A stretch of DNA of 6,906 bases from Planctomycetota bacterium (GTDB lineage Bacteria > Planctomycetota > Planctomycetia > Pirellulales > Pirellulaceae). The DNA lies in contig JAHWKS010000290.1 in the NCBI GenBank assembly GCA_019347795.1, positions 1 through 6,906 of the forward strand. Direction: 5' to 3'. Every line of letters starts with the position of its first letter. Position 1 is the stretch's first letter. Under the pieces are notes generated by a model. It searched no databases. It had not been told where the DNA came from and saw nothing but the letters and a program-made list of their open reading frames with translations. Both the position numbers and the translations under genes were made by a program. This document shows, one piece after another, positions 1 to 6,708 of this stretch.

Positions 1-2
1 GG

Positions 3-1403
3 GTGGCTGAATTTGCCGTACGGCACGTCCCTACCGTCGCTGCGTGGCGTCTTTATCTTACAACTCTCGATGCAGAAACGACTGAGACTCGCACGGCAAA
101 TGCTTGTTTTCACGATGAGCGAGCGCGCCGAAGAATGGCGAAGGAACTTCGCAAAGGAATTAAGGCGTACCGCGAATGGCAGAAGGAGGCACAATCTACA
201 GATGGGAGCTTGGCTCTTTGGTGCTGGGATCGCAAGTGGCAGGAAGAGGGACACCTTGAAGACGTTGTCCGGCAGAAGTATGGCGAGGATTGGAAGTTCC
301 TTGGCCCGGCTAAACGGGAACGCGAGATTCGGCGACGATATTTTGAACGGAAGAATGTTCTTGAAGGGCTGAAAGGCGCCTTTGAACCACATCCCGACCT
401 TTTCATCGCGCTGGCTTGGCACGAGACGCAGCACCAAAGATTACTCGCCTTACCTGAAAACCTCCCGCGAGGTGCCAAGGACAGGGGCGTCTTTAACACC
501 ACGCCCGTAATCGACATCTTTCGAGAAGCACGGCGACAGTTGCCGGACGATTGGCGGTGGACAGCGTTTGAAGCCCAATTTTTTCGTTACATATGGGAAC
601 ATCGACAGTCGGTGGAGAGTTATCGGGACGCCATTCGAATGGCCCCGCGAGTCGAGGAACGAAATCGGCTTAAAGCGGAACTGGCTGAAGTTTTGCTGAC
701 GGCTGCGATTTTCACGGAGGCCGAAGAGGAGGGTAACCAGTTGAGTGAGCGCGTTCAATGGCTCGAAGAGGCGTTTGACTGTGTTTCCGATCTACAACAG
801 TTTGAGCGCACTTGCCGGGCCGCCGCTCTGCTTAAGGATCGCATCGCATTTGAACTGGGCAAGCCCGTCGACTGGAACCGTCTTGATCAAACCTACAACT
901 TGGTCTTCAAAGACGATGATTATATCAACTCGATTATCACGCATCTTCCGGTCCTACGACAGGACTGTGCCGATGTTTCAGTGGAGCTTGCGCAAGCTGT
1001 TAAACAGTACTTCACTGACTCCGAGGTTCTGAGAAGTTTCGGAAGCCTATACTTACGGCGATCGGGACGCGAGCCTACGTCCGGTGACGCAGTCATGTAC
1101 GCGCGACGTGCGTATGCCACTTTTAATGCATGTCGCATCCTTGAAGAGGGAAAATCTCGGACGAGGGACGAACTCGCGACAACGCGTTTTCAACGTGCCC
1201 GCGCCATCCTTACCGCCGTTGAGCGATCTGGTGATGCGTCACCATTCGACGTTGGTGCGGGAAAGAAATACGAAAGCAACCTTAGCTACGCTCAAGCCCT
1301 CTTTCAAAGCGTTTCGGCGCGCTCAGTAAATGCGTTCCGCAGGGCTGCGAGTAACTTTACGAAACGGTGTCAGCAAATCCGAAACCAAACCCGCTGCCCG
1401 TGA
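3..1403 (+). CDS. Unknown helical protein with TPR-like segment, probably 5'-partial
   Basis: I do not recognise this protein. The frame is open from the left edge. The GTG at position 3 is only the first possible start in the window and no upstream ribosome site can be seen, so it is probably the C-terminal part of a longer protein. The 466 visible residues are rich in charged residues, Trp and Leu and look almost wholly alpha-helical, with no signal peptide or membrane segment, so it is probably cytoplasmic. Residues about 186-219 (WTAFEAQFFRYIWEHRQ onward to IRMAP) fit the 34-residue TPR pattern, and later helices (about 222-290 and 315-410) could be degenerate repeats. An HETQH string at residues 140-144 matches the HExxH zinc-protease pattern, but no third ligand is evident. 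GC is lower than in the neighbours: 43% at 901-960 against 65% at 4261-4320. Inference: a helical-repeat scaffold or sensor region, possibly of a large accessory or defence-type protein. That the frame is coding is fairly sure from its length and ordinary protein-like composition; its function is not known. Confidence 0.7.
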   Translation: MAEFAVRHVPTVAAWRLYLTTLDAETTETRTANACFHDERARRRMAKELRKGIKAYREWQKEAQSTDGSLALWCWDRKWQEEGHLEDVVRQKYGEDWKFLGPAKREREIRRRYFERKNVLEGLKGAFEPHPDLFIALAWHETQHQRLLALPENLPRGAKDRGVFNTTPVIDIFREARRQLPDDWRWTAFEAQFFRYIWEHRQSVESYRDAIRMAPRVEERNRLKAELAEVLLTAAIFTEAEEEGNQLSERVQWLEEAFDCVSDLQQFERTCRAAALLKDRIAFELGKPVDWNRLDQTYNLVFKDDDYINSIITHLPVLRQDCADVSVELAQAVKQYFTDSEVLRSFGSLYLRRSGREPTSGDAVMYARRAYATFNACRILEEGKSRTRDELATTRFQRARAILTAVERSGDASPFDVGAGKKYESNLSYAQALFQSVSARSVNAFRRAASNFTKRCQQIRNQTRCP

Positions 1404-1429
1404 CGCGCAATGGTCGTACGCGTCGCGGG
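1397..1429 (+). terminator. Hairpin overlapping the stop of the left-hand gene
   Basis: Positions 1397-1407 (CCCGTGACGCG) pair with 1419-1429 (CGCGTCGCGGG), giving an 11-bp stem with one G-U pair and an 11-base loop. The TGA stop (1401-1403) lies inside the left arm. There is no T-run after the stem, so it is not a canonical intrinsic terminator. It may still act as a 3'-end structure or mark a recombination junction. The pairing is read directly; the role is inferred. Confidence 0.4.
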
Positions 1430-1434
1430 GCAGT

Positions 1435-1568
1435 TCAGACGATCTCTTCAATCAGGTAGCCTTGCAAGCGCAGCTCGACCATGCGCCTTGCTGGACTTCG
1501 GTCAGGCCGCGGGTCAAGAGCTGCACTTCGTCCAGAACCGCCAGCGTCGCGGAAGGGGAAGGCTCGCG
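1435..1568 (-). pseudogene. Decayed ECF sigma factor, region 4 remnant
   Basis: Reading the minus strand from 1568, one frame gives REPSPSATLAVLDEV and then QLLTRGLTEVQQ, ending at 1488. The sequence then continues in another frame as RMVELRLQGYLIEEIV up to a TGA at 1437-1435. Joined, these resemble the start of region 4 in planctomycete-type ECF sigma factors, where a REPSP-like linker leads into helices with RxMxELRLQGYxxEEIA. Only five bases (1487-1483) lie where six are needed, so one base is missing. The protein stops just before the expected SERTVRR-like DNA-recognition helix. Upstream, to about 1610, a third frame gives DRNEDGFPIYPEAS, which may be an earlier part with a second frameshift; this is less sure. 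No N-terminal region 2 is visible. Assignment rests on family memory, not a search. Confidence 0.6.
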
Positions 1569-1675
1569 CGCGAGGCCTCGGGATAGATCGGGAAGCCGTC
1601 CTCGTTGCGGTCATTCTGCTCCTGATCGATTCCGTAGCCAATTACAGCAGGATGCTGATCACCAAGCGGCGCTCT

Positions 1676-1687
1676 TTTTCGCGAAAA
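1676..1687. other. 12-bp perfect palindrome TTTTCGCGAAAA
   Basis: A perfect dyad, T4-CGCG-A4, lies about 67 bases past the stop of the minus-strand hydrolase gene, in otherwise non-coding DNA. It could be a protein-binding site or part of a transcript end, but it has no run of T on its downstream side in the minus direction, and nothing else supports a role. The rest of 1569-1753 shows no gene I can support. Confidence 0.2.
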
Positions 1688-1753
1688 TTCCGGACCCCCG
1701 CTAAACAGCTTACAGACGCCACAAGCATTGGACGCTGTAGGACCGGCCGGCGG

Positions 1754-3113
1754 CTATTGCTCCACCACCGGCCGATGGCGGGGGAGCTTGCTGCGGAAGT
1801 CGCCGAGGCTCCGCCAGAGCGTGCGGCGATTGAGGTCGACTTCGGCTACGGCGATCGTGCCCCACTCGGTCGCCTGGGCCAGCGTCTCGCCGGTGTGGTC
1901 GAAGACGGCGGAGATCATCCAGTTGCGGGAGACGTCCTCGTAGGTGCTGCTCACCACGTAGACGTGATTCTCGACCGCGCGGGCCCGGGCCAACTGCGGA
2001 TTGCAGCCCCACACCGGCCAGGCGATCACCTCGGCGCCGCGGTTGGTCAGTTCGCGGGCGACCTCGGGAAAGAACCCGTCGTAACAGACCATCATTCCCA
2101 ATGTCCCAAACCGCGTTTCGAAGATGGGATAATCCGAACCGGGGGCCACGCCGCGCTCCACCTCGCCCGTGGGAAGCGTCACCTTGCGATACTTGCCGGC
2201 GACCTCTCCATCCGGCCCGATCAGCACGGCGACGTTGTACACGATATGATCGGCTCGCTCGTACAGACCGACCACCAGGTACAGGTCGTGCTGCTTGGCC
2301 AGTTGTCCGAAGTATTCGGTGGACGGGCCGGGGATCGGCTCGGACACTTCGGCCGGGGTCAGCCCGGTCGCGTAGTAGGTGAGCGTCTCGGGGAGCACCA
2401 CGAGGTCGGCGTTCTGCCCGGCCGCCTCTTCGATCAGCGGGGCGAATTGGCGCCGCTTCTCTTCGGGCGTGTTGCCCGAGCGAGGCTGGAGATGCACCGC
2501 CGCCAATCGCACCACGCGCGGCGGCGGCGGCGACGTCTCGGCGAGCGAGACGCCGCTCCATTCGACGCGGCCGCGCGGCGCCCACATCAGGTGCAACTCG
2601 ATGCGGGCCTGCGTCGCTTTCTGCGGCGCCTGGTAGATATCGGAGACTTCGGTCCAGCCGTTCTCGGTCCCGCGATCGGCGGGATGCTCCGCTTCGGCCA
2701 TGGCCGCGAACCCGTTGAGATATCCGGTCGTCACTCCGCGGTCCTCGGGAACCTTGCGATCTTCGTCATCGAGCCAGACGATACGCACCAGCGCGCTGCG
2801 GCGCGGCGATGCGACGTTCTCCAATCGCCGAAAACGCCTGGAAGCGGTAGAATCGCTCACCTTCAACCGGCAGCGTTTTGCTCCAATAGCCGTCCAGCCC
2901 CTCACGATCGTCAGCCTCGATAATCAAGCTAGGCTGCCCGTCGCGACCGCCATCCGCTTCGAAGCGGAATGCCGGTCGAACCTCCTCCCGCGGCGCGGCG
3001 GCCGTCCAGCCGTCGAGCTCCAATCCCCGCTCCGTCGCGTAACCTGAGGGAAGGAGCGACAGTACGAACACCAGCATCCACCCAAGACAACATCTTTTGA
3101 CCGGAATTCCCAT
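1754..3113 (-). CDS. Exported carbon-nitrogen (nitrilase-superfamily) hydrolase, frameshifted
   Basis: Hydrolase of the nitrilase/amidase superfamily, which cleaves non-peptide C-N bonds of amides, nitriles or carbamoyl compounds; the substrate cannot be read here. The ATG at 3113-3111 is chosen because GAAAGGA sits 8 bases upstream (3122-3128) and a signal peptide follows at once: MGIPVKRCC, a hydrophobic core, and likely cleavage after SGYA near residue 25. Residues about 26-195 form a beta-rich, carbohydrate-binding-like domain ([20 protein letters not shown]). Residues about 200-430 are the nitrilase domain with an intact triad: Glu242 (LVVLPE), Lys310 (KYRKVTLP) and Cys343 ([11 protein letters not shown]). 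The frame breaks at residue 94: one extra base in the A4 run at 2831-2834 moves the 5' part (3113 to about 2834) and the 3' part (about 2830 to 1754) into different frames. Numbering here assumes repair to 452 residues. Either a recent pseudogene or an assembly error. It is divergent from the permease gene. Superfamily sure; specificity unknown. Confidence 0.85.
2831..2834 (-). other. Frameshift point in hydrolase gene (A4 run)
   Basis: On the minus strand the frame reads FQAF and then, through the TTTT run, goes out of frame into [12 protein letters not shown]. Dropping one T gives [19 protein letters not shown], which continues smoothly into the downstream nitrilase frame. A one-base insertion in a homopolymer is the simplest explanation. 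The sequence alone does not tell a true mutation from a sequencing error. Confidence 0.75.
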
Positions 3114-3121
3114 AAGAATCG

Positions 3122-3128
3122 TCCTTTC
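3122..3128 (-). promoter_or_regulatory. Ribosome binding site of the hydrolase
   Basis: The minus strand reads GAAAGGA followed by CGATTCTT and ATG, a good Shine-Dalgarno core 8 bases from the start. It decides in favour of the ATG at 3113 over the more distant upstream ATG at 3212, which would put about 33 non-signal residues before the signal peptide. Confidence 0.6.
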
Positions 3129-3200
3129 CGTTGGAAGTGGGGGATGCGCGCGTATCAAAGATTCCAAGTTACACGGTTGGCCGTTCGATCGCGAGCGGCG

Positions 3201-3244
3201 AGCCACGCCCACACGCCCACTCGCTCCGGTTGACGGGCGGGGCT
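3201..3244. repeat. Imperfect inverted repeat with an 8-bp tandem duplication
   Basis: AGCCACGCCC (3201-3210) is the reverse complement of GGGCGGGGCT (3235-3244) except for one base. Inside the left arm and loop, ACGCCCAC occurs twice in tandem (3205-3212 and 3213-3220). It sits in the divergent intergenic region between the hydrolase and the permease. It may be an operator-like site or a copy of a dispersed REP-type element; only a genome-wide search would tell. Confidence 0.35.
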
Positions 3245-3259
3245 TACGGCGACCACAAT
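3230..3259 (+). promoter_or_regulatory. Possible sigma70-like promoter for the permease gene
   Basis: TTGACG (3230-3235) is followed after 18 bases by CACAAT (3254-3259), matching 5/6 and 4/6 of the bacterial housekeeping consensus. Transcription would begin near 3266, giving a leader of about 58 bases before the proposed TTG start. The -35 element overlaps the right half of the inverted repeat, which would allow regulation there. Planctomycete promoters are poorly defined, so this is tentative. Confidence 0.3.
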
Positions 3260-3323
3260 TCTTGAAGCTACACTTCTCTGCGCGTGCGCCTCCGTTCCCG
3301 CCTCCCGCCTCACTCCCCCCGCC

Positions 3324-5603
3324 TTGAGTCGTTCCCGCCCTCCGTATATCGCGATTGCGTGGATCACGCTGGCGGTCATGGCCGTGCTTGCGCCGCTGGC
3401 GCTGTATGGGGCCTGGCAGGGGTTAATCTCCGCGCGGAACGCGCCGGTGCTGTGGCTTCCGCCGGAGTTTCCGGAGCGTCGGGATTACGAGCAGTTCGAG
3501 CACGCCTTCAATTCCAACGATGTGATCGTCGTGAGCTGGGATGGCTGCACCGTCGATGATGAGCGGCTTAAGCGATTCGGCGAGCTATTTCGGTCGCCCG
3601 CCTGGGACGAGCGGCGAGAGCGCCAGACGCACTTGACCGGCCCGGTGCTCACCGGCTACGAGATCCTGAGGGAGCTGATGGCCGAGCCGCTCGATCTTTC
3701 CCGCGAGGAAGCGTCGCGGCGCCTCCGGGGGCAGCTTGTCGGGCGCGACGGCCGGACAAGCTGCGCTCTCTTGGAGACGTACTGGATCGACTCGGCCCAC
3801 AATCAAGGCTCGATTGAACTGATTCACGATTTGACCGCGGAGCTGGGCATTCCGCGCGAGGATCTGCGTCTGGCCGGTTCTTCGATCGAAGGCGCCGCCG
3901 TGGACGCCGCCAGCAATCGCTCGTTCACGCTGTTCCTGCCTCCCGCGGTGCTGACCTGCGTGGTGCTCTGCTGGTGGTTCCTCGGCTCCTGGCGGCTGAT
4001 GTTCGCCGTGCTGAGCGTGGCCGGGTTTTCGGCGGCGCTGGTGCTGGGGATGATCTTCTACACCGGCGGCACGCTCAACGCCGTGCTCGTGGTGCTGGCG
4101 CCGCTGATGCTCGTGCTGGCCACCTCGGCGGGAATCCACCTCGTGAATTACTACATCGAGCAGGTCCGCGACGTGGGCGTGGACGAGGCGCCGCGGGCGA
4201 TGCTGCAGGTCGGCTGGCGGCCGTGCTCCTTGGCGGCCGGCACTACGGCCATCGGGCTGACGTCGCTGGTGGTCAGCGACATCATCCCCGTGCAGCAGTT
4301 CGGCGTGTTCGGCTCGATCGGCCTGGCGGCGGCGCTGGGACTGCTGTTCCTGGTGTTGCCCGGCGCCGTGGCGTTGTATGGACGGAAAGGCGGGGCGGCT
4401 CTTGAGGAACAATCCGCCGAGAAGGTGACCGCCGGTCGTTCGTGGCTTTTGCCATATGCGGCGTTCATCCGGCGCCGCTCGCTTGCCGTTGCCGCCGGCT
4501 GCATCGGCTTTATGCTCGCGGCCGCGGTGGGACTGGCTTGGGTGGGCACGTCGGTGAATGTTTACGACTTGCTGCCCAGCAGCCATTCGCTGATTCGCGA
4601 CTACGCCTGGATGGAGCAGCGGCTGGGGCCGCTCGTGCCGATTGAAGTCATCGTTCGCTTTGAGGAGGACAGCCCGCTCGACATCCTCCAGCGGGCGGCG
4701 CTGGTCCGCGAGGCGCAGGCGGCGGTGGAGGAGGTGGAATCCGTCGATGGCGCCATGTCGGCCGTCACCTTCGCTCCCACGATTCCCACCGGCCGCGGCA
4801 TTCGGGAAACCAGGAGGCGCTCTGTCATCCGCACAGGGCTGCGCGAGAACCGCGAGTTGATGATCGCAACGCACTGGCTGGCCGAGACGCCCGAGAGCGA
4901 GATGTGGCGAATTACCGCCCGTTCGCCTGCCTTCCGCGACGTCGCTTACGCCCGCGTCCTGGTCGATCTACGGCGGCGCGTGGAGCCGGTGCTCGATACG
5001 CCCAACACCGGCGCGACGGTCACGGTCACGGGCGTGGCGCCCGTGGTGCAGGCCGCGCAGCAGCAGTTGCTCGTGGACCTCTTTTCGAGTTTTCTCACGG
5101 CCTTCGGATTCATCGCCGTGGTGATGATGCTCCTCCTGCGAAGCGTCACCGCCGGCCTGGCGGCGATGATTCCCAACATCTTTCCCGCGATGGTATTGTT
5201 CGGGCTGATGGGCTGGCTGGGGGTGAAAGTCGATATCGGCACGGTGATGACGGCCAGCGTGGCGATGGGCATCGCCGTGGACGACACCATCCATTACCTC
5301 TCCTGGTTCCGCCGCGGACTGGATTCCGGGCTGACGCGGCTCTTGGCCCTCGAGTTCTCGCTACGGCATTGCGGGCGGGCCATGATGCAGACCACCACGG
5401 TCTGCGGCGTGGGGCTGCTCGTGTTCGGCATGAGCGAGTTCATTCCCACGCGGCGCTTCGCGGGAATGATGTTCGCCCTGCTGATGCTGGGTCTGGTCGC
5501 CGATCTGCTGTTGTTGCCGGCGCTCCTGGCGGGTCCGCTCGGCCGCATCTTTGAGCGGAAAGAGAAGAAATCAATGCCTGTCAACGCGCCGCGGGCCTCT
5601 TGA
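3324..5603 (+). CDS. MMPL/RND-superfamily transport permease
   Basis: Inner-membrane transporter of the RND superfamily, MMPL-like branch, whose members move lipids or other hydrophobic molecules using the proton gradient. The 759 residues show the two-fold RND plan: TM1 at about 7-28; a soluble loop to about 198; a five-helix bundle at about 202-220, 225-246, 252-272, 301-320 and 327-351; TM7 at about 388-407; a second loop at about 410-585; and a second bundle at about 587-605, 609-633, 637-655, 690-704 and 713-737. The second half carries MGIAVDDTIHYLSWF (648-662), the conserved acidic TM motif. The first-half counterpart, LATSAGIHLVNYY (265-277), has no acidic residue. TTG at 3324 is taken as start because the first ATG (3378) would cut off most of TM1; there is no clear Shine-Dalgarno before it. 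No adaptor or outer-membrane partner gene lies alongside. The substrate is unknown; a lipid or hopanoid role would be a guess. Confidence 0.88.
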   Translation: MSRSRPPYIAIAWITLAVMAVLAPLALYGAWQGLISARNAPVLWLPPEFPERRDYEQFEHAFNSNDVIVVSWDGCTVDDERLKRFGELFRSPAWDERRERQTHLTGPVLTGYEILRELMAEPLDLSREEASRRLRGQLVGRDGRTSCALLETYWIDSAHNQGSIELIHDLTAELGIPREDLRLAGSSIEGAAVDAASNRSFTLFLPPAVLTCVVLCWWFLGSWRLMFAVLSVAGFSAALVLGMIFYTGGTLNAVLVVLAPLMLVLATSAGIHLVNYYIEQVRDVGVDEAPRAMLQVGWRPCSLAAGTTAIGLTSLVVSDIIPVQQFGVFGSIGLAAALGLLFLVLPGAVALYGRKGGAALEEQSAEKVTAGRSWLLPYAAFIRRRSLAVAAGCIGFMLAAAVGLAWVGTSVNVYDLLPSSHSLIRDYAWMEQRLGPLVPIEVIVRFEEDSPLDILQRAALVREAQAAVEEVESVDGAMSAVTFAPTIPTGRGIRETRRRSVIRTGLRENRELMIATHWLAETPESEMWRITARSPAFRDVAYARVLVDLRRRVEPVLDTPNTGATVTVTGVAPVVQAAQQQLLVDLFSSFLTAFGFIAVVMMLLLRSVTAGLAAMIPNIFPAMVLFGLMGWLGVKVDIGTVMTASVAMGIAVDDTIHYLSWFRRGLDSGLTRLLALEFSLRHCGRAMMQTTTVCGVGLLVFGMSEFIPTRRFAGMMFALLMLGLVADLLLLPALLAGPLGRIFERKEKKSMPVNAPRAS

Positions 5604-5712
5604 GCGGCGGCGCGGAGAGCCTTGCCCAAGGTATTCGGGGGACCGGCCGGGGATCGATTCGGTCGCTTCGGCGGAGTGGAGTCCAGCCGTTCGATTCCCA
5701 GATGATTACCGG
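5604..5712. other. Convergent intergenic gap, no clear terminator
   Basis: The permease and the epimerase genes end facing each other across 109 bases. The gap has the short dyads CCTTGCCCAAGG and CCGGCCGG but no strong stem followed by T-runs on either strand, so no intrinsic terminator can be called. Confidence 0.4.
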
Positions 5713-6708
5713 CTACACCGCCGCGGCTTCGGCTGCGAGCAGCCACTGCAGCGTGCGGCGGAGGCCATCGTGAATTTCGACTTGCGGCGTCCAACCGAGA
5801 CGCTCGCGGGCCTTATCGCTGTTGAAATGCGCGGGGCGGCTGATGAGCGAGATGCCGCGACGGGTCACCTGCGGCGGCGTTCGGCGCCCCGTCGCTTTGC
5901 CCGCCGCCTCGCAGAGATAGGCGAAGGTGAATGCGAGCTTCAAGGGCGCGTGCCGCTTCAGCGGCGGTAATTCAAGCTCTTGGCAAAGGAGATCGAAGAA
6001 CTCGCGTTGCGTGATCTCGCCGCGGCTGCTGAGGTTGTATGTCTCGCCGGCGGAGGAGGGATCATTCGCCGCCAGGATGACGCCGCGGGCCACGTCTTCC
6101 GCGTGCACCAGGTTGAGCAGGTTATCGCCCCGGCCGAGAATCGCCACGCGGCCGTTGCGGAGCGCCTTCGCCATTCGCGGCAGGATCATGCGATCGCCGG
6201 GTCCGTAGATCCACGTGGGACGGACGATCGTGGTCTCTCCGCGGAATCGCCGCGCTTCCGCCTCCGCCTCCATCTTCGCCCGGGCGTAGTGATCCCAGAT
6301 CCGCGGGTTCTGGCCGAGAGGCATGTCTTCGGTCCACTCGCCGCCATCCATGCTCGGATTTCCGTAGGCCGCCACCGAACTGACGTGGAGCAGGCGGCGG
6401 ACGTTTTGCGCCTCGCACGCCTGCACGACATTCCGCGTGGTCAGCACGTTGCCGGCGTGGAAGTCGGACCAGCGCCCCCAGTCGCCGAGTTTGGCGGCGC
6501 AGTGATAGACGATCTCCGCCCCCTCGGCGGCTTTGGCGACGGAGGAAAGGTCGCCGAGATCGCCGTGAACGATCTCCGCGCCTAACTCGCGCAGCCGGGC
6601 GACGTCGCTCGTAGGACGCGCCAGCGCCCGCACCTGCTCTCCGCGAGCGATCAACTGCTCGCACAGGTGCGTCCCCAAGAGTCCCGTGGCGCCGGTGACG
6701 AGATTCAT
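5713..6708 (-). CDS. NAD(P)-dependent epimerase/dehydrogenase (extended SDR)
   Basis: Cytoplasmic Rossmann-fold oxidoreductase of the extended short-chain dehydrogenase family, the group that includes nucleotide-sugar epimerases, dihydroflavonol-4-reductase-like and 3-beta-hydroxysteroid dehydrogenase-like enzymes. It is 331 residues, normal for the family. Visible motifs: the dinucleotide-binding GATGLLG (6-12) right after the start, HGDL with Asp50, the active-site serine region HVSSVAAYG (108-116), the catalytic YARAK pair Tyr141 and Lys145, and the substrate-side RPTWIYGPGD (163-172). The ATG at 6708 is chosen because it puts the first beta strand at residue 2; the longer open frame to 6834 adds an Arg-rich stretch with no domain. 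The start overlaps the stop of the upstream gene as ATGA, so translation is probably coupled, and no separate strong ribosome site is seen. The substrate is not determined; sugar nucleotide, sterol-like or other lipid ketone are all possible. Confidence 0.9.
   Translation of the reverse strand: MNLVTGATGLLGTHLCEQLIARGEQVRALARPTSDVARLRELGAEIVHGDLGDLSSVAKAAEGAEIVYHCAAKLGDWGRWSDFHAGNVLTTRNVVQACEAQNVRRLLHVSSVAAYGNPSMDGGEWTEDMPLGQNPRIWDHYARAKMEAEAEARRFRGETTIVRPTWIYGPGDRMILPRMAKALRNGRVAILGRGDNLLNLVHAEDVARGVILAANDPSSAGETYNLSSRGEITQREFFDLLCQELELPPLKRHAPLKLAFTFAYLCEAAGKATGRRTPPQVTRRGISLISRPAHFNSDKARERLGWTPQVEIHDGLRRTLQWLLAAEAAAV

Noticed and set aside
1641..1732. 28-codon minus-strand open frame starting MLVASVSCLAG
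   Set aside because: Too short, no ribosome binding site and no recognisable protein; most likely chance.
1710..2585. 291-codon minus-strand frame within the hydrolase
   Set aside because: An Arg-rich alternate frame of the same strand; the nitrilase motifs lie in the other frame.
1481..2923. 480-codon plus-strand open frame opposite the hydrolase
   Set aside because: It is antisense to a clear nitrilase domain, and its His/Arg/Gly/Asp-rich composition is typical of a shadow frame in GC-rich DNA.
3114..3212. Upstream ATG for the hydrolase at 3212
   Set aside because: It would place about 33 polar residues before a good signal peptide, while the ATG at 3113 has a proper ribosome binding site.
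3585..4874. 429-codon minus-strand open frame inside the permease
   Set aside because: Rich in His, Arg, Gln and Gly with no domain; mirror frame of the permease codons.
5294..5794. 166-codon minus-strand frame across the convergent gap
   Set aside because: It overlaps the 3' ends of both flanking genes, has no domain or start signal, and reads as low-complexity Ser/Pro/Arg.
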